DNA from: Sphaerimonospora sp050942215
Lineage (GTDB): Bacteria > Actinomycetota > Actinomycetes > Streptosporangiales > Streptosporangiaceae
Reading direction: 5' to 3'
Assembly: GCF_050942215.1 (NCBI RefSeq)
Contig: NZ_CP192056.1
Location: 1,674,001 to 1,738,000 of the forward strand
Length of the DNA stretch: 64,000 nt
Shown: positions 24,838-33,281 of the stretch, piece by piece
How positions within the stretch are numbered: position 1 is the first letter of the stretch
Layout: each line of letters begins with the position of its first letter
Position numbers and translations under genes: made by a program
Notes under the pieces: generated by a model
Told to the model about the DNA's origin: nothing
The model's database searches: none
What the model saw: only the letters and a program-made list of their open reading frames with translations

Positions 24838-26217
24838 ACCCGAGCTACAACGTGAAGTTCTGGGAGATCCGCGCGAACAAGGCAGCCCAGGGGCCGGGTA
24901 AGCCCAAGCGGGTCGTGTCGCACACCGTGCGGTGGACCGTCGGCACGCGGGAGAAGTCCTCGACGTTCCGCACCAAGGGCCTGGCTGAGAGCTACCTCTC
25001 GGATCTGCGGCAGGCGGCCAAGCGCGGGGAAGCCTTCGACCTGGAGACCGGCCTTCCGGAATCCATGCTGAAGGCGAAGAACGCGCGCACGTGGTACGCC
25101 TTCGCCGTCGCCTACGTCGAAACGCGCTGGCCTCACGCGGCGGCGAAGAGTCGTGAGGGCATGACGGACGCGCTGTCCAACGTCACGCCCGTGCTCACCA
25201 CCGACCGGCCGGGCCGACCGGATGACGAGACCCTTCGGCGCGCACTGCGAGAGTTCGCCTTCGTCCCGGCCGACCGTCGCCCTGCTCCCGCGCCGGAGAT
25301 CGCGGCCGCGCTGCGCTGGCTCGAAGCGGCTTCACTGCCCCTGACCGCGTTGGAGGACGCGAAGCATACGCGGGCCGCTTTGGAAGCCCTCGCACTCCTC
25401 CTCGACGGCAAGGCGGCTGCGGCCTCGACCTACCGGCGCAAGCGGGCCGTGTTCCATCACGCCCCTGGACTACGCGGTCGAGCTGGAAGAGCTTTCGGCA
25501 AATCCGCTCGACCGGGTGAAGCTCCGCCGTACGAAGTCCGCGGATGAGATCGATCGGCGCGCGGTGGTGAATCCCGCCCAGGCGCGCGAACTGCTGACGG
25601 CGGTCACCTACTGCGGCCGGACGCGCGGGCCGATGCTGGCCGCCATGTTCGCCTGCATGTACTTCGGCGGACTGCGTCCGGCTGAGGCCGCCGGCCTCCG
25701 GGAGAAGGACTGCCACCTTCCCGAAACCGGCTGGGGCCTACTCACCTTGGAAAAGACCAAGCCACAGAGCAACAAGCGGTTCACCGACTCGGGGGAGACC
25801 CACGATGATCGCGGGCTCAAGCACCGGGACGAGAAGGTCACGCGGCCGGTGCCGATCCCGCCGGAACTGGTGGCCATCCTCCGCGATCACATCGCCCGGT
25901 ACGGCGTGGCCGCCGATGGCCGGCTGTTCCGTACGAAGACGGGCGGCGTGATCTCCGGCTCGGCGTACGCGATGATCTGGAAAGAGGCTCGGTCCTACGC
26001 GTTCACCCCTGATCAGGTGGCCTCGCCGCTGGCGGCCCGGCCGTATGACCTGCGACACGCGGCCGTGTCCTTGTGGCTCAATGCGGGCGTCCATGCTCCG
26101 GAAGCCGCCGAGCGGGCCGGGCACGGCATTGACGTCATGCTCCGGGTCTACGCGAAGTGCATCGACGGCCAACGCGAGGTCGCCAACCAACGGATCATGG
26201 AAGCCCTGGCCGGATGA
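24834..26217 (+). pseudogene. int: AICE tyrosine integrase with +1 frameshift
   Basis: The first frame (GTG 24834) covers the SAM-like and core-binding domains to ..YRRKRAVFHHA, then reads nonsense. The second frame carries LDYAVELEELSANPLDRVKL and the catalytic domain: Arg in GGLRPAEA, His-x-x-Arg-like DLRHAAVS, GHGIDVML and the Tyr nucleophile in RVYAKC. Removing one C from the four at 25462-25465 joins HHA-LDYAV in frame. So either the element has lost its integrase, the run is phase-variable, or it is a sequencing error. Without Int it could not excise. Confidence 0.85.
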
Positions 26218-26466
26218 GGCCGCATGCACAAGGGAACGAAGGGTCTCGGTTCGTGCCGAGGCCCTTTGGCTTGTTCCGGAAGGCTCGGAATCGTTCCGGA
26301 GAGCGGCGAAATCCTGGAGCTGACCTGCGAAAACGTGGCCAAGATCATTCCGGATATATTCCGGGAGTGCCCGCCCAGGATCGCATCTGGTGACGTACGG
26401 CTGCGCATGCGATCGGCGCGCGATCATGAGAAAGCCCAGGTCAGCCGAGGTTTCGGCTGATGGGAG

Positions 26467-26512
26467 GAGCGCGCCCTGCAGGATTCGAACCTGCGACCGT
26501 CGGATTAGAAGT
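26467..26512. repeat. attR: 46-bp att core within intact tRNA-Arg
   Basis: Exact copy of 8947-8992. It makes up the 3' half of the complete tRNA gene, restored by the element's own attP sequence. Confidence 0.9.
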
Positions 26513-26543
26513 CCGGTGCTCTATCCAGCTGAGCTAAGGGCGC
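26470..26543 (-). tRNA. tRNA-Arg (anticodon TCT)
   Basis: Minus strand. Acceptor stem GCGCCCT pairs with AGGGCGC, discriminator G, no encoded CCA. D arm AGCTCAGCTGGATAGAGC, anticodon loop CTTCTAA with anticodon TCT (decodes AGA), T arm CGCAGGTTCGAATCCTGCA near-perfect. It is the integration target of the AICE and remains whole at the right end. Confidence 0.93.
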
Positions 26544-26839
26544 TCGTGCCTAATTCTGCATGATCCGGGGAGTGCGTACACAACCGGTTTCCCGGATATG
26601 TGGCGGGCGGTCCCCGCCGTCCGGCCTGCTGGTGCGTCCCGCAGCAGCAAGAATACGTGGTTTCTCCCCGTGGAGCCGCATCTCGGCAGCGGAGCCGGAG
26701 GGCCCCCGGGGCTGCGTACGGTCACCGGCGAGAGGATGACGCCGGTCGCGTTTTCGCAGGTCCTGGCCTCCGCACCGAGACGAACACAGTCAGCACCGAG
26801 TGTCCACCGGGCCCTGCCTGACCACTGCCTTCCGACAGC
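26544..26839. other. Intergenic between tRNA-Arg and the hydrolase terminator
   Basis: About 300 bp on the chromosomal side of the tRNA. Open frames lack SDs and family likeness. The tRNA promoter should lie just above 26543 but is not clear. Confidence 0.35.
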
Positions 26840-26872
26840 GCGGCGGGCCGGGACTCGATCCCGGCCCGCCGC
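26840..26872 (-). terminator. Terminator of the CBM2 hydrolase gene
   Basis: 14-bp perfect stem (GCGGCGGGCCGGGA at 26840-26853 with its complement at 26859-26872) and a CTCGA loop, 30 bp past the minus-strand stop. Confidence 0.75.
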
Positions 26873-26901
26873 TGCGGTGCCCTGTTGAGGGCGGGTCGCG
26901 C

Positions 26902-28149
26902 TCAGACGGCGGTGCAGGTGACGGTTGCTCCGGCGCCGCTTCCGGTGCCCTGGAAGCCGAGGCTGGTGCTCTGCCCGGCCGGCAACTGCCCGTTGTAGCT
27001 CATGTTGGTGACGGTCACGGTGCCGCTGGTGCCGGAATTGACGCCGTTCCACATGGAGGCGACCGCCGCTCCGGCGGGCAGGGTGAGGGTGAGTTTCCAG
27101 CCGTTGATCGCGGCGCTGCCCGCGGTGACGTCGATGGCGGCGACGAACCCCTCGTTCCACTGGCTCTGCACCGAGTAGGTCGCCGAGCAGCCCTGGGTCC
27201 CGCCGTTGCTGGGGGAGGGGCTGGGAGACGGGGACGGAGACGGAGAGGGCGACGGGGAGGGGGACGGGGAGGGGCTGGGAGACGGGGAGGGAGACGGAGA
27301 CGGTCCGTCGAGCGTGAGGTTCTTCTGCTGGACCCGCCACTGGGTGTTGCACAGACCGCAGTTGGCGCCGACGAAGTTGGTGCCGGCCGTCGTGTCGCCC
27401 TTCAGCCGCCACTTGAGGTACAGCACCGCGACGCGGCCGAACTCGCCGCCGTTCGTCTGGCTGTAGGTGCCGCCGTGCCCGACGTCCAGATTGCCCATGA
27501 ACGCGGGCAGCCCCGCCGGCAGCTTGCCCCAGTCGTCGATGGCGTTCGGATAGGCGATGTCACTGGGCCCGCCGATGAAGTAGGCGATCGGCTTCGTCAA
27601 CCGGTAGAGCTGGTAGTCGTCGGCGTCGTTCAACAGCCCGCTGCTGAAGATGGTGGTCGTGGTGATGCGTGAGTCGTTGGAGACGGCGTAGGCCTCCAGC
27701 CCTCCGCAGGAGAAGCCTCCGACGGCGATCTTGCTGGTGTCGAGTTTGCCGAGGTATTTGCTGCCCTGGCGGCTGTTCTCCGCGACCGCCCAGTCGATGG
27801 ACTGGGTGAGCATCTGGGACGTCGTCGAGCCGGAGCCGTTCGGGCTGCCGTTCGCGATGACCAGGAACCCGTGCGAGGCGATCTCGCGGAGGAAGTTCAG
27901 CTGCGAGGTTCCGTTGGCGGAGCAGCCTCCGTTGCCCCATACGAAAATGGGAAGCTTCTCGGACGGGAGGGTTCCGGGCCGGTAGATGGTGTGATTGGGC
28001 AGGCCGGTGGAGGTCTCGTAATCAGCCGGATAGGGGCCGGAGCCGCCGACCGCCGCAGCGGCCGGCGTCGTGGTGAGCGCCACTATCCCGGCGCACATCG
28101 GGGCGACCGCGGCCGCCAGAATCGCGCTGATGATCGAGCGTTTTCTCAT
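26902..28149 (-). CDS. Secreted alpha/beta hydrolase with C-terminal CBM2
   Basis: 415 residues from ATG 28149 (SD GGAAGG); a frame to 28299 would hide the signal peptide MRKRSIISAILAAAVAP. The catalytic domain (about 40-280) has the nucleophile elbow GGFSCGG, oxyanion-side GNGGCS and a DVGHGG His box, as in PHB-depolymerase/cutinase-like and chlorogenate-type secreted esterases. A (Pro-Ser)n linker of about 30 residues (27210-27300) leads to a family 2 cellulose-binding module: CSATYSVQSQWNEGFVAAID ... SLGFQGT. It probably deacylates plant cell-wall material while bound to cellulose. A TTGACA-type promoter lies 208-236 bp upstream. Confidence 0.85.
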   Translation of the reverse strand: MRKRSIISAILAAAVAPMCAGIVALTTTPAAAAVGGSGPYPADYETSTGLPNHTIYRPGTLPSEKLPIFVWGNGGCSANGTSQLNFLREIASHGFLVIANGSPNGSGSTTSQMLTQSIDWAVAENSRQGSKYLGKLDTSKIAVGGFSCGGLEAYAVSNDSRITTTTIFSSGLLNDADDYQLYRLTKPIAYFIGGPSDIAYPNAIDDWGKLPAGLPAFMGNLDVGHGGTYSQTNGGEFGRVAVLYLKWRLKGDTTAGTNFVGANCGLCNTQWRVQQKNLTLDGPSPSPSPSPSPSPSPSPSPSPSPSPSPSPSPSNGGTQGCSATYSVQSQWNEGFVAAIDVTAGSAAINGWKLTLTLPAGAAVASMWNGVNSGTSGTVTVTNMSYNGQLPAGQSTSLGFQGTGSGAGATVTCTAV

Positions 28150-28356
28150 TTCGCCTTCCGAAGGTGTCACGATGGCGCTCTCTGTCGGGCGCGGCAGCGC
28201 GGCGCACGCCGACGAAGCCGACAACGAACGGGCAACCACTCCCACCGCAGTCAGGCCGGTCGGCGCCGACCGAATCCGGAAATCGGTATGGCGAACCATC
28301 GACTGCGAGTTGCGCTCATATCAGGCGGAATGAGCCGATGAGAGCAGTGTGTAGTT

Positions 28357-28385
28357 AATATCACTGTGGTTATGAAAAGTGTCAA
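28357..28385 (-). promoter_or_regulatory. Consensus-type promoter of the CBM2 hydrolase
   Basis: On the minus strand, TTGACA (28385-28380), 17 bp, GATATT (28362-28357). Predicted start near 28350, giving a 5' leader of about 200 nt. A full TTGACA is rare in this high-GC DNA. Confidence 0.6.
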
Positions 28386-28696
28386 GCAACCATGCTCGTT
28401 CCGTTAAGTGGTGCATGCGTAGATTGGATACGCGCCTGACGCATTCTGAGCCGGGCGCGGTCCGGACGATCCCGGACCTTCGGGGATGGCGCGCAGGTTC
28501 CCCGCCCGGCGTGGAGCTCGGCGCGGGCCGCTCCGGCGCAGGTCACAATGCCCGGCCGGCCTGACGCTCCGGTGGGATATCGGCGAGCGCCGCCGGTCGC
28601 GAGGCTGAAGCGCCGCGGCGATCGCGTTATGAGCCGCGGAGGTCGTGACACGCGCCCCGGCGGCCGGGCTGTCGTTCGATCGCGTGAAAGTTTCTT
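28386..28696. other. Intergenic between PaaX gene and hydrolase promoter
   Basis: About 310 bp downstream of the PaaX-type gene. No convincing reading frame, repeat or hairpin was found. Confidence 0.35.
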
Positions 28697-29659
28697 TTAG
28701 CCGTTCCCGCCGGCCGGGATCGAAAGGGAGTTCTCCGACGCGTAGAAGTGGGTGATCCAGGACGCGGCGTCCGGCCAATACGGCGTCGCGACCTCGATGA
28801 GCCGCGCTTCGGCGAGCGGGCCGAGGGCGGTATGGACCTCCAGCATGAGATCCCTGGCCGCCTGGCGTGGCCACGGCGCCGGCAGGAGATGCTCGGGAAG
28901 ATTCGGATCGATGTCCGGGAACCTACGCCAGGAATCCATGATGGAGGTCCGGGCCACCAACGCCCGGGGCGCGTCGACCTCCCCGTTGCGTACGGCCGTC
29001 CGCAGGTCCGCGTACTGTGTGATGAAAGCCTCGTAGGCAGAGGCGAGGCCGGCCAGATCGTAGGCGGCGGTCGGACCGTGCGGGCCGGCCTCATCGTCGA
29101 ACCGGGTGTGCATCACCGACCATCGACCACCGTCGACCTCGTCCAGAATGTCGTGCAGCGCCTGAGCCACCGGACCGGTGTCGGATCCGGGCCGGATCCA
29201 CACGCTGTCGTACAGCCGCGCGAAACCCAGCGTCCCCAGAGCCCTGCGGACCGCGTGCCGAGGGGCCTGGCCGGGCTGGGGGATGGAGAAGGAGACGGTC
29301 ACCCAGTCGCCGGTCCATCGCGGCGGGTGTGCGCCGAAGCCGAGGAAATGATCCATCCGGGAGCGATGCCTGGTGATCGCCTGAGGCGTGAGGTGGTACA
29401 CGGGCGGCCGTCCTGATCCCCGTACGGCGATCAGGCCGCGCTTGGTCAGCCGGGACAACGCGGCACGCGCGCTGGACTCGCTGATGTCGAACTCTCCGAG
29501 TATCGCGACCACCGCCGCCGAGGGAAGATCGGCATCCGAGGACTCGAGGTATTCACCGAGCAGGGTCGTCAGCAGGTGCTGCGGGTTGGGGCCGATCTGC
29601 ATCCGTGGGGCTTTGACGTCGTCCGGAGGTAGAGGTGCATGGACACTCGCGTCAGTCAT
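28697..29659 (-). CDS. PaaX-family transcriptional regulator
   Basis: 320 residues. Winged-helix N-terminus (25-100) with GEFDISESSARAALSRLTKR and wing RGSGRPPVYHLT, then the PaaX central domain (WVTVSFSIPQ ... LGFARLYDSVWI ... PG) and C-terminal PaaX_C (SWRRFPDIDPNLPEHLLPAP-like: WRRFP.IDP.LP..LLP..WP). Full length for the family. PaaX proteins repress phenylacetate or related catabolic genes and release on CoA-thioester binding. No such genes are adjacent; it stands alone. Confidence 0.88.
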   Translation of the reverse strand: MTDASVHAPLPPDDVKAPRMQIGPNPQHLLTTLLGEYLESSDADLPSAAVVAILGEFDISESSARAALSRLTKRGLIAVRGSGRPPVYHLTPQAITRHRSRMDHFLGFGAHPPRWTGDWVTVSFSIPQPGQAPRHAVRRALGTLGFARLYDSVWIRPGSDTGPVAQALHDILDEVDGGRWSVMHTRFDDEAGPHGPTAAYDLAGLASAYEAFITQYADLRTAVRNGEVDAPRALVARTSIMDSWRRFPDIDPNLPEHLLPAPWPRQAARDLMLEVHTALGPLAEARLIEVATPYWPDAASWITHFYASENSLSIPAGGNG

Positions 29660-29901
29660 CGGCTTGCCTCACGTTGCGATGCGTGGCACGGCGCTGCCGG
29701 GGGCACAGCGCGACCGATACCGAATATACGCATCCTCGCCCGCGGTGGTCCGGCCCCGGACGGTGACGGTGCCGGGCGGTTCCTTCGGGCCTGGTTCGCT
29801 GGCAGAACGGCACGAACTCCGCGCAAAAGCGGCGTGAGGATCTGCCAAAACCGGTGGAAGCCGCCATCCGAACGTGATTCGGCTCACTAAGCTGCATCGC
29901 C

Positions 29902-30732
29902 ATGTCCACGCGTACGGATCCTCAGGAGATTCCCCTGCACGGGGGCGACGTCACCGAGGGAGTCGTACGGGTGGGGGACACCGTCCGGAGGCCGATGCGG
30001 GCGTCGTCGCCGTCGGTGCACGCGCTGCTGAGGCACCTGGAGGCGGCCGGATTCGACGGCGCTCCCCGGGTGCTGGGCATCGACGACCTCGGCAGGGAGA
30101 TCCTCACGTTCGTCGAGGGCCGGGTGCCGATGCGCCCGCTGCCCGACTACGCGGCCACCGACGAGACCCTCGTCGAGCTCGCCCGGCTGCTGCGGTGCTT
30201 CCACGACGCGGCCGCGTCGTTCACCCCGCCGCCGGGCGCGCTCTGGGAGATCGGCTCGGCCCCCGACGACGCGCCGGAGCTGATCGGCCACTGCGACGTC
30301 ACCCCGGACAACGTCGTGTTCCGCGAGCCGCGGGCCGCGCCGGGGATGTCCGTACGGCCCGTGCCGTACGCGCTGATCGACTTCGATATGGCCCGGCCGA
30401 CGACCCGGCTGTTCGACGTGCTCACCACGCTGCGGCACTGGGCGCCCATCGACGACCCGATCGACCGCGATCCGCTGCTGCGCGAGGCGCACGTGGGGGC
30501 GCGGCTGCGGCTGTTCTGCGACACGTACGGCCTGGCCCGGCGCGACCGGCTGCGCCTGCCGGAGCTGGCCCGCGTCCGGTTCGACCGGTCGTACGGCCAC
30601 ATGCGGAGGAAGGCGCAGACGCTCGGCGGCGGCTGGGCCCGGATGTGGTCCAGCGGCGCGGGCGAGCGGATCAGGCGGGCGGCCGACTGGCTCGACGCCA
30701 ACGAGGAGGCGCTGCGCGCCCACCTCGTGTGA
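29902..30732 (+). CDS. Aminoglycoside phosphotransferase-family kinase
   Basis: 276 residues with the protein-kinase-like APH fold. Catalytic loop HCDVTPDNVV (about 133-142; Asp base, Asn Mg ligand) and metal-binding LIDFDMA (about 160). The glycine-rich N-lobe is short. The variant CDVTPDN (instead of GDLHP.N) marks a subgroup found in many actinomycetes with unknown substrates, so aminoglycoside resistance should not be assumed. It ends 45 bp ahead of cobD. Confidence 0.8.
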   Translation: MSTRTDPQEIPLHGGDVTEGVVRVGDTVRRPMRASSPSVHALLRHLEAAGFDGAPRVLGIDDLGREILTFVEGRVPMRPLPDYAATDETLVELARLLRCFHDAAASFTPPPGALWEIGSAPDDAPELIGHCDVTPDNVVFREPRAAPGMSVRPVPYALIDFDMARPTTRLFDVLTTLRHWAPIDDPIDRDPLLREAHVGARLRLFCDTYGLARRDRLRLPELARVRFDRSYGHMRRKAQTLGGGWARMWSSGAGERIRRAADWLDANEEALRAHLV

Positions 30733-30777
30733 AGCCCCCGGCCGGTGCGTCGGCCGGCGTGGGGGACAATTGCGGCC

Positions 30778-31773
30778 GTGATCAGAGAAGTCGTGGCCGG
30801 AAGCAGGACGACGGCGGCGGGCATCGCACTCGGCGCCGTGATCGACATGGTGGTGGGAGATCCCCGGTGCGGCCATCCCGTCGCCGTCTTCGGCGGCCGC
30901 GTCGCCGCCCTAGAAAAGCGGATATATCGCGACTCTCGTGCCTGCGGGGTCGCCTTCACCACCGTGTGCGTCGGCGCCGCCGCGGGCGTCGGACTGGCCG
31001 CCGAGCGGCTGACCCGGTCGAGCCCGGCCGCCCGTACGGCCGTGACGGCCGCCGCGACCTGGGCCGTGCTCGGCGGCACGACCCTCGCGAGAGAGGGCGT
31101 CCGCCTGTCCACCGCGCTGGAGGCGGGAGATCTGCGCGCCGCCCGCGAGCGGCTGCCGCACCTGTGCGGCCGTGACCCGTCGAAGCTGGACACCGCGGAG
31201 ATCGCCCGCGCGACCATCGAGTCGATCGCGGAGAACACCTCCGACGCGGTCGTCGCCCCGCTGCTGTGGGGCACGGTCTTCGGCGTGCCCGGCCTGCTGG
31301 CCTACCGGGCGATCAACACGCTCGACGCCATGGTCGGCCACCGGTCGCCGCGCTACGCGAGGTTCGGGTGGGCGTCGGCCCGGCTCGACGACGCCGCCAA
31401 CTTCCTGCCGGCCCGGCTGACCGGCCTGCTGACCGTGGCGCTGGCCGGCGTCGCGGGGGGTGGCACGGTGCCGGGCTCCCGGCGCCGGGCCGCCGCCGTG
31501 CTCCGCCGCGACGGCCACCGCCATCCGAGCCCCAACTCCGGCCGGTGCGAGGCCGCCTTCGCCGGCGCACTCGGCGTACGGCTCGGCGGCGTGAACGACT
31601 ACGGCGGCAGGGTGGAGCACCGCCCCGAGCTCGGCGACGGCCCGCCGCCGGGCGTGGCGGACATCCGCCGCTCGGTGCGGCTCGCCCGCGCGGTGTCGGT
31701 CGCGGCGGTCGCCCTGGCGGCGGGCACGCTGGGGGCGGCGAGCCTGTTCGCCCGGGGCCGCGGACGACGATGA
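30778..31773 (+). CDS. cobD: Adenosylcobinamide-phosphate synthase CobD/CbiB
   Basis: 331-residue integral membrane enzyme that attaches aminopropanol phosphate to adenosylcobyric acid in B12 synthesis. Hallmarks: DMVVGDPRCGHPVAVFG near the N-terminus, ATIESIAENTSDAVVAPLLW (about 140-160), AYRAINTLDAMVGHRS and HPSPNSGRCEAAFAGALGV. Four or five hydrophobic segments. GTG 30778 is preferred; an ATG-like start at 30745 overlaps the leader. Other corrin genes are at 56-60 kb, so the pathway is scattered. Confidence 0.92.
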   Translation: MIREVVAGSRTTAAGIALGAVIDMVVGDPRCGHPVAVFGGRVAALEKRIYRDSRACGVAFTTVCVGAAAGVGLAAERLTRSSPAARTAVTAAATWAVLGGTTLAREGVRLSTALEAGDLRAARERLPHLCGRDPSKLDTAEIARATIESIAENTSDAVVAPLLWGTVFGVPGLLAYRAINTLDAMVGHRSPRYARFGWASARLDDAANFLPARLTGLLTVALAGVAGGGTVPGSRRRAAAVLRRDGHRHPSPNSGRCEAAFAGALGVRLGGVNDYGGRVEHRPELGDGPPPGVADIRRSVRLARAVSVAAVALAAGTLGAASLFARGRGRR

Positions 31774-31815
31774 GCGACGAGGACGGGCTACGGGCGGATT
31801 GATAGATTCGACATC

Positions 31816-32190
31816 GTGGGCAGTTCCAATCAGGTCCTGCTGCTGTTCGACGGGGAATGCGGTTTCTGCCAGCTGTGCGTGAACACCGGGCGGAGGCTGC
31901 TGCCGTACATGCCCGCTGTGCGCGCCTGGCAGTTCGTCGACCTCGCGGGGTTCGGGCTCACCCGTGAGCAGGCGGCCGCGTCCGTACAGCTCATCGGCCC
32001 GGACGGATTGCGCGCCCACGGCGCGCGGGCGGTCGCGCTGATCCTGGCCCTGCAGCCGCTGACGAGGTGGCGTACGGCCGGCAGGCTCATGCTCGCCCCG
32101 CCGCTGAGCTGGGCGGCCGAGGCGGGTTACCGGATGGTGTCCCGCTACCGCCGTCACCTCCCCGGCCGTCACACCCTCTCGCCGCACTGA
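31816..32190 (+). CDS. DCC-family thiol-disulfide oxidoreductase-like protein
   Basis: 124 residues, GTG start. DUF393/DCC signature FDGECGFCQ (11-19) with a CxxC pair in a thioredoxin-like fold, and a C-terminal hydrophobic/aromatic part with YRMVSRYR. Members are thought to act in redox handling; some are fused to membrane proteins. Lies 42 bp after cobD, possibly co-transcribed. Confidence 0.8.
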   Translation: MGSSNQVLLLFDGECGFCQLCVNTGRRLLPYMPAVRAWQFVDLAGFGLTREQAAASVQLIGPDGLRAHGARAVALILALQPLTRWRTAGRLMLAPPLSWAAEAGYRMVSRYRRHLPGRHTLSPH

Positions 32191-32220
32191 CATCCGCGAA
32201 GATCAGGGCGCCCACGAAGA

Positions 32221-33180
32221 TCAGGGGATGAGCAGCAGCTTGCCGGTGGTGCGCCTGGCCTCCAGGTCGTCGTGCGCGCGCCGTGCCTCGGCCAGCGGGT
32301 AGCGCTGCGAGACGTGCACCTTGAGCGCTCCCGACGCCACCCAGCCGAGCACGTCGCCCGCCCGCCACAGCAGCTCGTCTCGGTCGGCGATGTAGTGGGT
32401 GAGCGAGGGCCTGGCCAGGAAGACCGAGCCGGCGGCGTTCAGCCGCTGCGGGTCGAACGGCGGCACGGCCCCGCTGGCCCCGCCGTACAACGCGAGCATG
32501 CCGCGCGGGCGCAGCGACGCGAGCGAGCCGTCGAAGGTGGCGGCGCCGACCCCGTCGTAGACCACGTCGGCGCCCGCGCCGGTGATCTTCTTCACCTCGT
32601 CGGCGAAGTTCTCGTAGCCGATCACCTCGTCGGCGCCGGCCTGCCTGGCGAGCTTCTCCTTCTCCGCGGTGGAGACCGTACCGATCACCCGGGCCCCGCG
32701 CAGCTTCGCGATCTGTGTGAGCAGCAGCCCCATGCCGCCGGCGGCGGCGTGGACGAGCACGTGGTCGCCCTGGCGAATGGCGTAGGTCGAGTGGGTGAGG
32801 TAGTGCGCGGTGAGGCCCTGGAGCAGTACGGCGGCCGCGAGGTCCGGCGACAGCCCGGCCGGCAGCACGATCGCCTTCTCGGCCGGGATCACGGTCTTGG
32901 TGGCGTACGAGCCGAGCACCTGGGCCCAGCCGACGCGGTCGCCGACGACGACGTCGGTGACGCCCTCGCCCACGGCCGCTACGGTGCCGGCCCCCTCGGA
33001 GCCGGGGACGAACGGCGCCGGCAGCGGATAGCGGCCCTCACGGTGGTAGACGTCGATGAAGTTCACCCCGCTCGCCGCCACGTCCACCAGCACCTCGCCC
33101 GGTCCGGGCACGGGGTCGGGGAGCTCGGCCGGCTCCAGCGCGGCGGATCCGCCAGGGGTGTTGACGACGATGGCACGCAT
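32221..33180 (-). CDS. NAD(P)H:quinone oxidoreductase (zeta-crystallin type)
   Basis: 319-residue MDR-superfamily enzyme. GroES-like N-terminus (ASGVNFIDVYHREGRYPLP, PGSEGAGTVAAVGEGV), then NADPH-binding Rossmann motif AAAGGMGLLLTQIAK (about 145-159). No structural zinc cysteines, so the quinone reductase (QOR) branch. C-terminal LEARRTTGKLLLIP is the family end. The monooxygenase gene upstream runs in the same direction with a 101-bp gap. Confidence 0.9.
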   Translation of the reverse strand: MRAIVVNTPGGSAALEPAELPDPVPGPGEVLVDVAASGVNFIDVYHREGRYPLPAPFVPGSEGAGTVAAVGEGVTDVVVGDRVGWAQVLGSYATKTVIPAEKAIVLPAGLSPDLAAAVLLQGLTAHYLTHSTYAIRQGDHVLVHAAAGGMGLLLTQIAKLRGARVIGTVSTAEKEKLARQAGADEVIGYENFADEVKKITGAGADVVYDGVGAATFDGSLASLRPRGMLALYGGASGAVPPFDPQRLNAAGSVFLARPSLTHYIADRDELLWRAGDVLGWVASGALKVHVSQRYPLAEARRAHDDLEARRTTGKLLLIP

Positions 33181-33281
33181 GGTGCGACTCCTGTCTGCGG
33201 TGTCTGCGGCGTTCTCTTCCTGCCAGTCCCCAAACCCACCGCCCTCACGCGTTGTTCCCCGCCTCCCCGGAGAACTCCTCC

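Larger units (their letters stand above)
8947..26512 (+). mobile_element. AICE (pSAM2-like integrative conjugative element) in tRNA-Arg(TCT)
   Basis: About 17.5 kb bounded by identical 46-bp direct repeats (8947-8992 and 26467-26512) that are the 3' half of tRNA-Arg(TCT). The right end reads pra, two small genes, FtsK-like transfer, zinc-ribbon protein, RepSA-like initiator, Xis, Int, att, the canonical AICE order. Regulators (GntR, XRE), a Nudix protein and two small AICE genes lie to the left, followed by a type I restriction cargo and an IS481 insertion near attL. AICEs move as double-stranded DNA by one FtsK-like pump. The integrase frameshift and broken regulator suggest this copy is stuck. 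Confidence 0.92.

Noticed and set aside
28150..28299. Upstream start of the CBM2 hydrolase
   Set aside because: It would bury the signal peptide; the SD supports ATG 28149.
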